From assembly GCF_003984625.1 (NCBI RefSeq), contig NZ_RWKH01000006.1, positions 62,001-126,000 of the forward strand: DNA of 64,000 bases, in the 5' to 3' direction. Positions 37,592-46,673 of this stretch are shown here, piece by piece; position 1 is the first letter of the stretch, and every line of letters starts with the position of its first letter. The notes beneath the pieces are model-generated. The model was given only the letters and a program-made list of their open reading frames with translations, was not told where the DNA came from and made no database searches. The translations under genes were made by a program, and so were the position numbers. The stretch comes from Variovorax sp. DXTD-1 (GTDB taxonomy: Bacteria > Pseudomonadota > Gammaproteobacteria > Burkholderiales > Burkholderiaceae_C).

Positions 37592-39044
37592 CCGCGGCGC
37601 GCGCGGTGCCGTATTTGTCGGGCGCCGCGGCATAGGGCATGAAGCGGCTCTGGTTCTCGTCCACGTCGAGCGGGCGGCCGACGAACGGAAAGGCGCGCTG
37701 CGGGCAGGCTTCCCGTTCGCACACCTTGCAGCCCGCGCCGATCGGGGTGGGCACATCGGGGTCGCGCAGGTCCAGGCCCTTGGAGTAGACGAGCCGCGTC
37801 GCATGGCTGACGTCGCAGCCCAGGCCGATGGAAAAAGTCTTGTTGGGCGAGCCGTAGCCGCGGAACCCGTGCGACACCGTGCGCGCAATCCACAGATAGG
37901 CGCGCCCGTCGGGCATGCGAGCCAGTTGGGTGAGCACACGTCCGGGCTGCGCAAAGGCTTCGTACACGTTCCATAGCGGACAGGTGCCGCCGGTCTTCGA
38001 AAAGTGGAAGTGCGTGGCCGATTGCCGCTTCGAGATGTTGCCCGCCCGGTCGACGCGAATCAGAAAGAAGGGCACGCCGCGCGCGTCGGGCCGCTGCAGC
38101 GAACTCAGGCGATGGCAGATGGTTTCGAAGCCCACGCCGAAGCGCCTCGCCAGCTGGTCGATGTCGTAGCGCAGTTGCTCGGCCGCCTCGAGAAAAATCA
38201 TGTAGGGCAGGAGCAGGGCGGCGGCAAAGTAGTTGGCCAGGCCTATGCGCGCGAGAGAGCGTGCGGTGTCGCTGGAGAGCGGCGCATTGGCCACGAGCTG
38301 GTCGATCAGCTCGCCTACTTCAAGAAACGCGAGCTGTGTTGCGAGCTGGAACGCATGCTGGCCCGGCTCCAGGTAGCGCGAGAGCCGCAGCACGCGCGTG
38401 GCCGGGTCGTAGCGGCGTTGCGCGCCGTCTTCGTCGTCGGCGGCTGGAATTACCTGCACGCCATGCGCTTCCAGCAGCCGCTGCGCGAGCCTGTCGCCCG
38501 GGCTGCCTTCGCGCAGCCGCCATTGCGCGGAAAAGGCCTCGGCGGCAGCATCGAGCGGCGCGATGTGGTTCTGGTGCGCAAAGAAGAAGTCGCGCACTTC
38601 TTCGAAGGGCATGGGCCGCGCCTGCGGCATGCGCGCGAGGTCGCCGCGGCCGTCGCCCAGTTCGGCTGCCAGTGCTTCGAGCCGTTCGGTGGCGTCGCGG
38701 TGGCGCTGGTGCAGCGCCACCAGTGCGCGGCCCACGGCCGGCATTTGCGTGGCAACTTCGCGCAGCTCGGCAAGCGCGACGGCATCGCCGCCCGGGTTGT
38801 CGGCCAGTGCTTCGCGCAGGCTTGCGATCAGCCGCGCCTCTTCGTCTTCGGAGAAGGCCTGGATGTCGACACCCAGCGTGGCATGCAGGCGCAACAGCAC
38901 CGGCACCGTGAGCGGCCGCTGGTTCTGCTCGATCTGGTTCAGGTAGCTCGGCGAGAGGCCCAACTGCTGCGCGAGCGCGAACTGGCTCAGGCCGCGCTCT
39001 TCGCGCAGGCTTCGCAGGCGCACGCCCATGAAGGTCTTCTTCAT
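37533..39044 (-). CDS. ScfR/RamB-type short-chain fatty acyl regulator
   Basis: A 503-residue regulator. An XRE HTH covers residues 7-62 (LRSLREERGLSQFALAQQLG, YLNQIEQNQRPLTVPVL), an IrrE/ImmA-like middle domain follows, and the C-terminal ScfR-type domain carries cysteines in GAGCKVCEREACPQRAFPF. Relatives (RamB, PrpR of actinobacteria, ScfR) sense acyl-CoAs and control acetate and propionate genes. It is divergent from a thioesterase-methylcitrate operon, with repeated TTCGCAA elements between, so it very probably regulates that operon and itself. The ATG at 39042-39044 starts MKKTFMGVRLRSL. Confidence 0.87.
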   Translation of the reverse strand: MKKTFMGVRLRSLREERGLSQFALAQQLGLSPSYLNQIEQNQRPLTVPVLLRLHATLGVDIQAFSEDEEARLIASLREALADNPGGDAVALAELREVATQMPAVGRALVALHQRHRDATERLEALAAELGDGRGDLARMPQARPMPFEEVRDFFFAHQNHIAPLDAAAEAFSAQWRLREGSPGDRLAQRLLEAHGVQVIPAADDEDGAQRRYDPATRVLRLSRYLEPGQHAFQLATQLAFLEVGELIDQLVANAPLSSDTARSLARIGLANYFAAALLLPYMIFLEAAEQLRYDIDQLARRFGVGFETICHRLSSLQRPDARGVPFFLIRVDRAGNISKRQSATHFHFSKTGGTCPLWNVYEAFAQPGRVLTQLARMPDGRAYLWIARTVSHGFRGYGSPNKTFSIGLGCDVSHATRLVYSKGLDLRDPDVPTPIGAGCKVCEREACPQRAFPFVGRPLDVDENQSRFMPYAAAPDKYGTARAAVKNAASRAPSSGLPRRRLP

Positions 39045-39057
39045 CGTCGATCCGTTC

Positions 39058-39149
39058 TTCGCAAGATTCGCAAAATTGCGTGCAAGGTCTTCGCAATCAT
39101 TCGCCAATTCAGTCCTTCATTATGGACACGATCTTGCGTAAATTGCGAA
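39058..39149. promoter_or_regulatory. Cluster of TTCGCAA / TTGCGAA regulator sites
   Basis: TTCGCAA occurs at 39058-39064, 39067-39073 and 39090-39096, and its complement TTGCGAA at 39143-39149; further TTGCG copies lie at 39076 and 39134. The region separates the ScfR-type regulator from the thioesterase-prp operon. RamB-family proteins recognise TTTGCAAA-like sequences, so these are likely operators. Confidence 0.6.
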
Positions 39150-39150
39150 T

Positions 39151-39564
39151 ATGCAAAGCGCACGCGGCACAGTCCGACTGATCGAGGTGGTGTTCCCCGA
39201 GCACACCAACCACTACGGCACGCTGTTCGGCGGACAGGCCTTGCAGCTGCTGTCGAAGGCGGCGTTTCTTTCCGGCCGCGGCTTCGTGCGTGGCGACGTG
39301 GTGATGGCGCGCTGCGGCGAGGTGCTGTTCCACGCGCCCGTGCGGCTGGGCAGCACGCTGGTGCTCGATACGCACGTGTCGCGCGTGGGCCGCAGTTCGC
39401 TCACCGTGCGCGTTGCGGGCAGCGTGCAGGACGTGGCCACCGATGCGCTCACCCGTGTGCTCGACGGCGAATTCGAAATGGTGGCGGTCGATGCCGCCGG
39501 ACGCCCGGTGCGGCTGGCGAATCCGCCGCACTTTCATGAACAGACATTCGAGGAGACGGTATGA
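39151..39564 (+). CDS. Acyl-CoA thioesterase (hotdog fold)
   Basis: A 137-residue single-hotdog acyl-CoA thioesterase of the YciA/BFIT type. FPEHTNHYGTLFGGQALQLL contains the catalytic Asn/Gly helix region, and GDVVMARCGEVLFHAPVRLG the second strand pair. It hydrolyses acyl-CoA esters, perhaps to limit propionyl- or methylcitryl-CoA build-up and free CoA. The start is one base after a TTGCGAA element, so the transcript may be leaderless or the regulator may bind over the start. It overlaps prpC by four bases. Confidence 0.85.
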   Translation: MQSARGTVRLIEVVFPEHTNHYGTLFGGQALQLLSKAAFLSGRGFVRGDVVMARCGEVLFHAPVRLGSTLVLDTHVSRVGRSSLTVRVAGSVQDVATDALTRVLDGEFEMVAVDAAGRPVRLANPPHFHEQTFEETV

Positions 39565-40725
39565 CACTGATCGCAGAAAACGCGCCCGCCGCCGGCTTCA
39601 GGCCGAAGAAATCCGTCGCGCTTTCAGGCGTGACCGCCGGCAACACCGCGCTGTGCACCGTGGGGCGCACCGGAAACGACCTGCACTACCGCGGCTACGA
39701 CATCCTCGACATTGCCGACGTCTGCGAGTTCGAGGAAATTGCGCATCTGCTGGTGCACGGCAAGCTGCCGACCGCCTCGGAGCTGCGCGCCTACAAGGGC
39801 CGGCTGAAGGCGATGCGCGGCCTGCCCGCGAGCGTGAAGGAAGCGCTGGAGCGACTGCCCGCCAGCGCGCACCCGATGGACGTGATGCGCACCGGCGTTT
39901 CCGCACTCGGCTGCGTGCTGCCGGAGAAGGACGACCATTCACTGCCCGGTGCGCGCGACATTGCCGACCGGCTGATGGCGTCGCTCGGCTCGATGCTGCT
40001 CTATTGGTATCACTGGTCCACGCAGGGCAAGCGCATCGAGGTGGAGACAGACGACGATTCGATCGGTGCGCACTTCCTGCACCTGCTGCACGGCCGCTCG
40101 CCTTCGGCAAGCTGGGAGCGCGCAATGCACACCTCGCTCAACCTGTATGCCGAGCATGAGTTCAACGCATCGACCTTCACCGCGCGCGTGGTGGCGGGCA
40201 CGGGCTCCGATGTGTATTCGGCCATTACCGGCGCCATCGGCGCGTTGCGCGGGCCCAAGCACGGCGGTGCCAACGAAGTGGCCTTCGAGATACAGAAGCG
40301 CTACGACACACCCGACGAAGCCGAGGCGGACATTCGCCGCCGCGTGGAAGCCAGGGAGGTCGTCATCGGCTTCGGCCACCCGGTCTACACCGTGTCGGAC
40401 CCGCGCAATGCGGTCATCAAGCGGGTGGCAAAACAACTCGGAAGAGGCCGGCTCCACCCGCATGTTCGACATTGCCGAGCGCATCGAAAGTGTGATGTGG
40501 AACGCCAAGAAGATGTTTCCCAACCTCGACTGGTTCAGCGCCGTGAGCTATCACATGCTCGGCGTGCCCACGGCCATGTTCACGCCGCTGTTCGTGATTG
40601 CGCGCACCAGCGGTTGGGCCGCTCACATCATCGAGCAGCGGCAGGACAACAAGATCATCCGGCCCAGCGCCAACTACACCGGCCCTGAAGACCTGGCCTT
40701 CGTGCCGATCTCGGACCGCCGCTGA
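39561..40725 (+). pseudogene. prpC: 2-methylcitrate synthase, frameshifted
   Basis: Condenses propionyl-CoA with oxaloacetate in the methylcitrate cycle. The first 293 codons are intact and highly typical ([55 protein letters not shown]). At 40437-40440 the frame is lost: CAACTCGGAAGAG should read CAACTCTCGGAAGAG for the family sequence KQLSEEAG. The remaining part ([42 protein letters not shown]) continues in another frame to 40725. Two catalytic His lie before the break, but the catalytic Asp (NLDWF) lies after it, so a real deletion would inactivate the enzyme. Restored length is 388 residues, exactly normal. Confidence 0.9.
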
Positions 40726-40770
40726 AGGCTTGCGCACAGCTAAGCACCGTTACCGCAACAGAGAAGAACC

Positions 40771-42225
40771 ATGTCCGCTCACATCAGCAACGTCCGCCCC
40801 GAACCCGACCAGGTGCTGGTCGACATCGTCGACTACGTGCTCGACCACCAGCAGATCACCAGCGCGCTGGCGTACGAAACAGCGCGCCACTGCCTGATCG
40901 ACACGCTCGGCTGCGGGCTCGAGGCGCTCGAGTATCCGGCCTGCACCAAGCTGCTCGGCCCGGTCGTGCCCGGCACGGTGGTGCCGCATGGCGCCAAGGT
41001 GCCCGGCACGCCGTATCAGCTCGACCCGATCCAGGCGGCCTTCAACATCGGCACGATGATTCGGTGGCTCGACTTCAACGACACCTGGCTTGCGGCGGAG
41101 TGGGGCCATCCGAGCGACAACCTCGGCGGCATTCTTGCCACGGCCGACTGGCTCAGCCGCAATGCGGTGGCGGCGGGGCGCAAGCCGCTCGTGATGCGCG
41201 ACGTGCTCACCGCCATGATCCAGGCGCACGAGATCCAGGGCTGCCTTGCGCTGGAAAACTCGTTCAACAAGGTGGGCCTCGATCACGTGGTGCTGGTGAA
41301 GGTGGCTTCGACGGCCGTGGTGGCGCGCCTGATGGGCTTGTCGCGAGACGAGATCGTCAATGCCGTGTCGCTGGCCTGGGTGGATGGGCAGAGCCTGCGC
41401 ACCTACCGCCATGCACCCAACACCGGCAGCCGCAAGAGCTGGGCCGCGGGCGACGCCACGAGCCGCGCGGTGCGCCTTGCGCTCATCGCCAAGACCGGAG
41501 AGATGGGCTACCCGAGCGTGCTCACGGCCAAGACCTGGGGCTTCTACGACGTGCTGTTCAAGGGCCAGCCTTTCAAATTCCAGCGGCCGTATGCAAGCTA
41601 CGTGATGGAGAACGTGCTGTTCAAGATCAGCTTTCCGGCCGAGTTTCACAGCCAGACGGCGGTGGAGGCGGCCATGGCGCTGCATGCGCAGCTGAAGCAG
41701 GCGGGCAAGAAGGTGGAGGACATCGAGCGCGTGACCATCCGCACGCACGAGGCTTGCATTCGCATCATCGACAAGAAGGGGCCGCTCGCCAATCCGGCCG
41801 ATCGCGACCATTGCATTCAGTACATGGTGGCGGTGCCGATGATCTTCGGCCGCCTCACGGCCGGCGACTACGAAGACAGCGTTGCGAGCGACCCGCGGAT
41901 CGATGCGCTGCGCGACAAGATCGTGTGCGTGGAAGACCCGCGCTTTACCGCCGACTATCACGACCCCGAAAAGCGCAGCATTGCCAACGCGCTGACGGTG
42001 ACCTTCAAGGACGGCACCGGCTTTTCGGAGGTGGTCGTCGAATACCCCATCGGCCACAGGCGCCGCCGCGCGGACGGCATTCCGCTGCTCGAAGCCAAGT
42101 TCCGCACCAACCTGGCACGCCGCTTCGCGCACAAGCGGCAGGAGGCCATCCTCGATGTGTCGCTCGATGCGAAGAAGCTCGAGGCCATGGCGGTGCATGA
42201 GTATGTCGATCTGTATGCCGCCTGA
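40771..42225 (+). CDS. prpD: 2-methylcitrate dehydratase, MmgE/PrpD family
   Basis: A 484-residue MmgE/PrpD enzyme that dehydrates 2-methylcitrate to 2-methylaconitate. [60 protein letters not shown] and the Lys/His-rich central motifs match PrpD of Proteobacteria throughout. The start follows AGAGAAG and is 45 bases after prpC. It continues the thioesterase-prpC operon and overlaps nothing. Confidence 0.94.
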   Translation: MSAHISNVRPEPDQVLVDIVDYVLDHQQITSALAYETARHCLIDTLGCGLEALEYPACTKLLGPVVPGTVVPHGAKVPGTPYQLDPIQAAFNIGTMIRWLDFNDTWLAAEWGHPSDNLGGILATADWLSRNAVAAGRKPLVMRDVLTAMIQAHEIQGCLALENSFNKVGLDHVVLVKVASTAVVARLMGLSRDEIVNAVSLAWVDGQSLRTYRHAPNTGSRKSWAAGDATSRAVRLALIAKTGEMGYPSVLTAKTWGFYDVLFKGQPFKFQRPYASYVMENVLFKISFPAEFHSQTAVEAAMALHAQLKQAGKKVEDIERVTIRTHEACIRIIDKKGPLANPADRDHCIQYMVAVPMIFGRLTAGDYEDSVASDPRIDALRDKIVCVEDPRFTADYHDPEKRSIANALTVTFKDGTGFSEVVVEYPIGHRRRRADGIPLLEAKFRTNLARRFAHKRQEAILDVSLDAKKLEAMAVHEYVDLYAA

Positions 42226-42229
42226 TCCG

Positions 42230-43108
42230 ATGCAAGCAAACACTGAATCCACCAAGAGGGTGCTGCGCCGCCTGGCCGAGGCGCGCCGCGGCGTGCTGGT
42301 GCCGGGGGCATTCAACGCGCTCTCCGCCCGCGTGATCGAAGACCTCGGCTTCGAGGCGATCTACGTCACGGGCGCTGGCGTCACCAACATGCACTTCGGC
42401 ATGCCCGACCAGGCCTTCATGGGCCTGCATGAGATAGCGGAGCACACGGCGCGCATTCGCGACGCGGTGAGCTTGCCGCTGCTGGTGGACGCCGACACCG
42501 GCTTTGGCAACGCGCTGAACGTGCGGCATGCAGTGCGCGTGCTCGAGCGGGCAGGGGCCGACTGCATCCAGCTGGAAGACCAGGTCAGCCCCAAGCGCTG
42601 CGGCCACTTCGCGGGCAAGGCGGTCATCGACACAGCCGAGATGCTCGGCAAGATCAAGGCCGCGGCCGATGCACGCACCAATGCCGACATGCTCATCATG
42701 GCCCGCACCGATGCGGCGGCCGTGCACGGCTTCGAGGCGGCTGTCGAACGTGCGCAGCTGTTCAGCGAGGCCGGTGCCGACATTCTTTTTGTGGAAGCCG
42801 TGACACAGGCCGACGAAGTGCGCGCCTTGCCGCGGCGGGTGGGCAAGCCGCAACTGATGAACATGGTGATCGGCGGCAAGACGCCGACCTTCGGTGCCGA
42901 AGAACTGGGCGCGCTCGGCTATGGGCTGGTGCTGTACGCCAATGCTGCATTGCAGGGCGCGGTGGCTGGCATGCAACGTGCATTAACGCTTTTGCGTGAT
43001 ACTCGCCGCCTCGACGAAGACCCATCGCTCGTGGCTTCGTTTGCCGAACGGCAACGCCTGGTCGGAAAACCCGAGCTCGACCGGCTAGAGAAAAAATACG
43101 CAGGTTGA
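42230..43108 (+). CDS. Isocitrate lyase/PEP mutase family protein, probable 2-methylisocitrate lyase
   Basis: A 292-residue lyase barrel. LLVDADTGFGNALNVRHAVR carries the metal-binding acidic residues, IQLEDQVSPKRCGHFAGKAV the catalytic Cys loop (KRCGH, as in PrpB and isocitrate lyase), and MARTDAAAVHGFEAAVERA follows. In the prp context it should split 2-methylisocitrate into pyruvate and succinate. The loop reads KRCGHFAGK rather than the KRCGHRPNK of enterobacterial PrpB, so a related substrate such as dimethylmalate is conceivable. It starts five bases after prpD stops. Confidence 0.82.
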   Translation: MQANTESTKRVLRRLAEARRGVLVPGAFNALSARVIEDLGFEAIYVTGAGVTNMHFGMPDQAFMGLHEIAEHTARIRDAVSLPLLVDADTGFGNALNVRHAVRVLERAGADCIQLEDQVSPKRCGHFAGKAVIDTAEMLGKIKAAADARTNADMLIMARTDAAAVHGFEAAVERAQLFSEAGADILFVEAVTQADEVRALPRRVGKPQLMNMVIGGKTPTFGAEELGALGYGLVLYANAALQGAVAGMQRALTLLRDTRRLDEDPSLVASFAERQRLVGKPELDRLEKKYAG

Positions 43109-43271
43109 GCTAAATTTCTTAAACGAGATGTGCACTTTTGCCCTCTCGTCAGAAAGTTCCTCGTCATTGTTTCAGTTTCATGAACACTGCGATTCGATTG
43201 GCTAGGGTTTTCCCTTGTCATCGTGGTGCAAACTTCAGGGCATCCAAAGCCCAATCAAGAAGGAAATTGAA

Positions 43272-43613
43272 ATGAAGACCTCGAACATCCTCGCCGCCGC
43301 TGCTCTCTCCCTGCTCGCCGCCGCTGGCGCCCACGCAGAAACCTACGAAGGCGTGCAGCCCCTGACTTCCGGTTACAGCCGCGCCGACGTGGCGCCTCAA
43401 GCCGCCGCCGCAGCCCGCGAGGGCAACGTGTACAGCGATGCCGCTTCGGCAACCGTGGCTCCCGTGCTGGCTGCTTCGACCGACCGCGCCGCAGTTCGCA
43501 ACGAAGCCGTTGCCGCCGCTCACGCACCGGGCCAGAACCTGCGCCGCGAAGCCTTCGCAGGCAGCGTGGTTCCGTCGCAAGCACGCAGCTTCACGCGTCA
43601 AGCCGGCCTGTAA
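43272..43613 (+). CDS. Small secreted protein of unknown function
   Basis: A 113-residue protein with a clear signal peptide (residues 1-22, ILAAAALSLLAAAGAHA, then ETYEGV). The mature 91 residues are Ala-rich and lack Cys, with short degenerate segments such as GNVYSDAASATVAPVLAAS and AAVRNEAVAAAHAPGQ. I do not recognise a characterised family; it resembles small abundant periplasmic proteins of Burkholderiales. An AAGGAAATTGAA leader precedes the ATG, 163 bases of AT-richer DNA lie upstream, and a strong terminator follows, so it is a separate transcript. Confidence 0.75.
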   Translation: MKTSNILAAAALSLLAAAGAHAETYEGVQPLTSGYSRADVAPQAAAAAREGNVYSDAASATVAPVLAASTDRAAVRNEAVAAAHAPGQNLRREAFAGSVVPSQARSFTRQAGL

Positions 43614-43666
43614 ATCACGGCAGGCACGGGAACAGCGGCATCTGGCCGCTTGCTCCAGCCAAGACA

Positions 43667-43705
43667 AAAAAGCCGGACGGTGCCCAGTGCATCGTCCGGC
43701 TTTTT
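43667..43705 (+). terminator. Rho-independent terminator
   Basis: AAAAAGCCGGAC (43667-43678) pairs exactly with GTCCGGCTTTTT (43694-43705), with extra TGC/GCA pairing in the loop and a T-run at the end. It closes the small secreted protein gene and isolates the four-gene operon downstream. Confidence 0.9.
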
Positions 43706-43896
43706 CGCGTTTGCCACGAAGGGCATAGGGGCGCCGACAGGCGTAGGCGAGTCTGTGCGCAGCGTGCGCCTTGACGACCTGGAACGCCCGGTTACAGGGC
43801 GCCGCGTTACCGGAAGTTTCACTCGGCCGGGGAGGGTCCGCGGAGGCGTCCAGGGAGGGTGGCCGGTGTAGACTGCCAGGTTTTTCGTTCTGGGGT

Positions 43897-44583
43897 ATGG
43901 CGCACGTTTCACAGCGCACAGTTTTCAATGGTTCGGCGCTTGTTCGCTTGCTTTCGCGACTGGCCGATTCGGACCTGCGCGAACCCCGGCAAGCCACCGC
44001 GGACCGATTGAGCCAATGGTTCGGCTGGACCGATGCCATTTCGCTGTCCGCGGCGCTGGACGGCGTTCCGGCGGCTGCTTCTTCACGGCTGCGGCCTGGC
44101 GCGAACGCCGAGGAGCGGGAGTGCGCCGGTGCGCGCACCGCGCTGGCCAAGGCCATTGCCGAAGATGCCGCCGTGGCGGCAGCGACCGAGTTCCCGCCGT
44201 TTCGCCGCCGCTACCTCGCGCTGCAGCAAGCCATGGAGGCCGGCATCGGCCCTTTGCGCGGGCGCCTTCGGGCCGCGCTGGCGGCCAGGTCGCCGGCCAT
44301 GGCCCGGCTGGCTGCCGTGGACGTGGTCATGGAACAGGTGCTGGCTGCGCGCGAGCACAGCCTCTTGGCCGGCGTGCCCGCCCTGCTCGAAAAACATTTC
44401 ACCCGCTTGAGCGGGGACGGCCTGCCGACGGCAGCCGAACCCGCCAGCGAGGCCCCGGCCGGCGAGTGGCTGCATGTGTTCCGCAAGGACATGAAGAACG
44501 TGCTGCTCGCCGAACTGGACTTCCGATTTCAACCCGTCGAAGGGCTCCTTGAAGCCTTTCGCGAGGCCACCAGAGTGCCATGA
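43897..44583 (+). CDS. DUF3348 protein, soluble partner of a Zorya-like stator operon (ZorF-like)
   Basis: A 228-residue DUF3348 protein, starting MAHVSQRTVFNGSALVRLLS. RLADSDLREPRQATADRLSQ, WFGWTDAISLSAAL and FPPFRRRYLALQQAMEAGIG are helical and charged; there is no signal peptide or membrane span, so it is probably cytosolic. The function is unproven. It is the first gene of a tightly coupled operon (overlap of four bases with the next) that encodes a MotA-like protein, an OmpA/MotB-like protein and a DUF2894 protein. From memory, DUF3348 and DUF2894 proteins are the subtype-specific components of type III Zorya anti-phage systems. The GGGG before the ATG is a weak ribosome-binding site. 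Confidence 0.75.
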   Translation: MAHVSQRTVFNGSALVRLLSRLADSDLREPRQATADRLSQWFGWTDAISLSAALDGVPAAASSRLRPGANAEERECAGARTALAKAIAEDAAVAAATEFPPFRRRYLALQQAMEAGIGPLRGRLRAALAARSPAMARLAAVDVVMEQVLAAREHSLLAGVPALLEKHFTRLSGDGLPTAAEPASEAPAGEWLHVFRKDMKNVLLAELDFRFQPVEGLLEAFREATRVP

Positions 44584-46673
44584 CTAGATTTCTTCAATAC
44601 GCTGTTTTTGCCGCCGGCCTGGCTGCGGTGTGCTGGGTGGGCGCGGGCTACCTCGGCTCCAGCCATCCGCTGGCGCTTTCGATCACGGTGCTGGTGGGTG
44701 CGTTCTACCTGATGGGGGTGGTGGAGCTGCATCGGTTCAGGCAGGCCACGTCCACCCTGGCCAGCGCCGCGGCGCGGTTGACCGAAGCCCCGGCCAACCT
44801 GGGCTCGTGGCTGGAGCAACTGCATCCGTCGCTGCGCAATGCGGTGCGCCTGCGCATCGAGGGCGAGCGCGTCGGCTTGCCCGGCCCCTCGCTCACGCCG
44901 TACCTTGCCGGATTGCTCGTGCTGCTGGGCATGCTGGGCACTTTTCTCGGCATGGTGGTGACGCTGAACGGCACCGGCATGGCGCTGGAAAGCGCGACCG
45001 ACCTGCAGGCCATCCGCGCCTCGCTCTCCGCGCCGGTGAAGGGGCTGGGGCTGGCGTTCGGCACTTCGGTGGCAGGCGTGGCTGCGTCGGCGATGCTGGG
45101 TTTGGCCTCAGCGCTGTGCCGGCGTGAGCGGCTGCAGGCCGGGCAGATGCTCGACACAAAGATTGCGACCACCTTGCGCGTGTACTCGCTGGTGCATCAG
45201 CGCGAGGCGTCGTTCCAACTGCTCGAGCAGCAGGCCCAGGCCATGCCCATGCTGGTCGACCAGCTGCAGGCCATGCTGGCCGCCATGGAGCGGCAGAGCC
45301 AGGCGTTGAACGAGCGCCTGATCACCAGCCAGGAGCATTTCCACAGCAAGGCCGAGGCGGTGTACGCCGGCCTGGCCTCGTCGGTCGACCAGTCGCTGAA
45401 GCAGAGCCTGACCGAAAGCGCCCGCATTGCCGGCGCAACGATCCAGCCGGTCGTCGAAGCCACCATGGCCGGCATCGCGCGCGAGACGGCCTCGTTGCAC
45501 GGCACGGTCGCGCACACGGTGCAGCAGCAGCTCGAAGGGCTTTCGAGCCGCTTCGAGGCCACCACGGCCACCGTGGCCGATACGTGGAAGGCCGCGCTGG
45601 CCGAACACCAGCGCAGCAATGAGGCGCTGGCGGGGGACCTGCGCGTTTCGCAGGAGCGCTTTGCCGAAACCTTCGAGCAGCGCTCGGCTTCGCTGGTGGA
45701 GACCGTGTCCGCGCGGCTCGAGAGCACCGTGGGCAGCGTATCCGACACATGGGGCAGTGCGCTCGCAGAGCACCAGCGCGCCAGCGAAAAACTGTCGGGC
45801 GACACGCAACAGTCGCTCGCGGCTGCCGCAGCCACCTTCGAGCAGCACTCGGCATCGCTGCTGCGCACGGTGGGCCAGGCGCATGCCAGCCTGCAAACCG
45901 ACATGGCATCGCGCGACGAGCAGCGGCTGTCGGCCTGGACCGCGGCGCTGTCCTCAATGGCTGCATCGCTGCAGCAGGAATGGCAGCAGGCCGGCGCGAA
46001 CACGGCCAGCCAGCAGCAACAGCTCTTCGAAACGCTGGCGCAAACTGCGCGCGACATGTCGGCGCAGGCCGAGGCGCATGCGAAGAGCACCGTGGCAGAA
46101 ATCGCCCAGCTGCTGCAAGCCGCTTCGGATGCACCGCGCGTTGCGGCCGAAGTGGTGGCCGAACTGCGGCAGAAGCTCTCTGACAGCATGGCGCGCGACA
46201 ACGCCATGCTGGAAGAGCGCAGCCGCATCATGGAAACGCTCGGCACCTTGCTCGACGCGGTGAACCATGCCTCCACCGAGCAGCGCTCGGCGGTCGATGC
46301 GCTGGTTGGCGCGTCGGCCGATGTGCTCGAACGCGTAGGCAGCCGATTCACCGAAAAGGTCGAGGCCGAAACCGGCAAGCTGGAGAGCGTTGCCGCGCAG
46401 ATCACCGGCAGCGCGGTCGAGGTGGCAAGCCTTGGCGAGGCCTTCGGGTTTGCGGTGCAGCTGTTCAGCGAATCGAACGACAAGCTGGTGGCGCATCTGC
46501 AGCGCGTCGAAGGCGCGCTGGGCAAGTCCATTGCGCGCAGCGACGAGCAGCTGGCCTACTACGTTGCGCAGGCGCGGGAGGTCATCGACCTGAGCATCAT
46601 GTCGCAGAAGCAGATCGTCGAAGACCTGCAGCAGATTGCCAGCCGGCAAGCCGCCGTGGGCAGCGAAGCATGA
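44580..46673 (+). CDS. DUF802 membrane protein with MotA/ExbB-like core and long coiled tail (ZorA-like)
   Basis: A 697-residue inner-membrane protein. Four hydrophobic helices are seen at about residues 4-22, 32-50, 106-128 (PYLAGLLVLLGMLGTFLGMV) and 150-178; the LGMLGTFLGM segment matches the pore-lining helix of MotA/ExbB/TolQ proteins. From about residue 200 to the end is an uninterrupted helical, Gln/Glu/Ala-rich tail, with an internal duplication of about 55 residues (from T331 and S386, SDTWGSALAEHQRASEKLSG-like), the DUF802 unit. ZorA of Zorya has this plan: a five-fold stator with a long cytoplasmic tail. It overlaps both neighbours by four bases. Confidence 0.82.
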   Translation: MTRFLQYAVFAAGLAAVCWVGAGYLGSSHPLALSITVLVGAFYLMGVVELHRFRQATSTLASAAARLTEAPANLGSWLEQLHPSLRNAVRLRIEGERVGLPGPSLTPYLAGLLVLLGMLGTFLGMVVTLNGTGMALESATDLQAIRASLSAPVKGLGLAFGTSVAGVAASAMLGLASALCRRERLQAGQMLDTKIATTLRVYSLVHQREASFQLLEQQAQAMPMLVDQLQAMLAAMERQSQALNERLITSQEHFHSKAEAVYAGLASSVDQSLKQSLTESARIAGATIQPVVEATMAGIARETASLHGTVAHTVQQQLEGLSSRFEATTATVADTWKAALAEHQRSNEALAGDLRVSQERFAETFEQRSASLVETVSARLESTVGSVSDTWGSALAEHQRASEKLSGDTQQSLAAAAATFEQHSASLLRTVGQAHASLQTDMASRDEQRLSAWTAALSSMAASLQQEWQQAGANTASQQQQLFETLAQTARDMSAQAEAHAKSTVAEIAQLLQAASDAPRVAAEVVAELRQKLSDSMARDNAMLEERSRIMETLGTLLDAVNHASTEQRSAVDALVGASADVLERVGSRFTEKVEAETGKLESVAAQITGSAVEVASLGEAFGFAVQLFSESNDKLVAHLQRVEGALGKSIARSDEQLAYYVAQAREVIDLSIMSQKQIVEDLQQIASRQAAVGSEA

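Noticed and set aside
40430..40445. Programmed frameshift in prpC
   Set aside because: No slippery heptamer or adjacent stop/Shine-Dalgarno context; a dinucleotide deletion restores the conserved sequence exactly.
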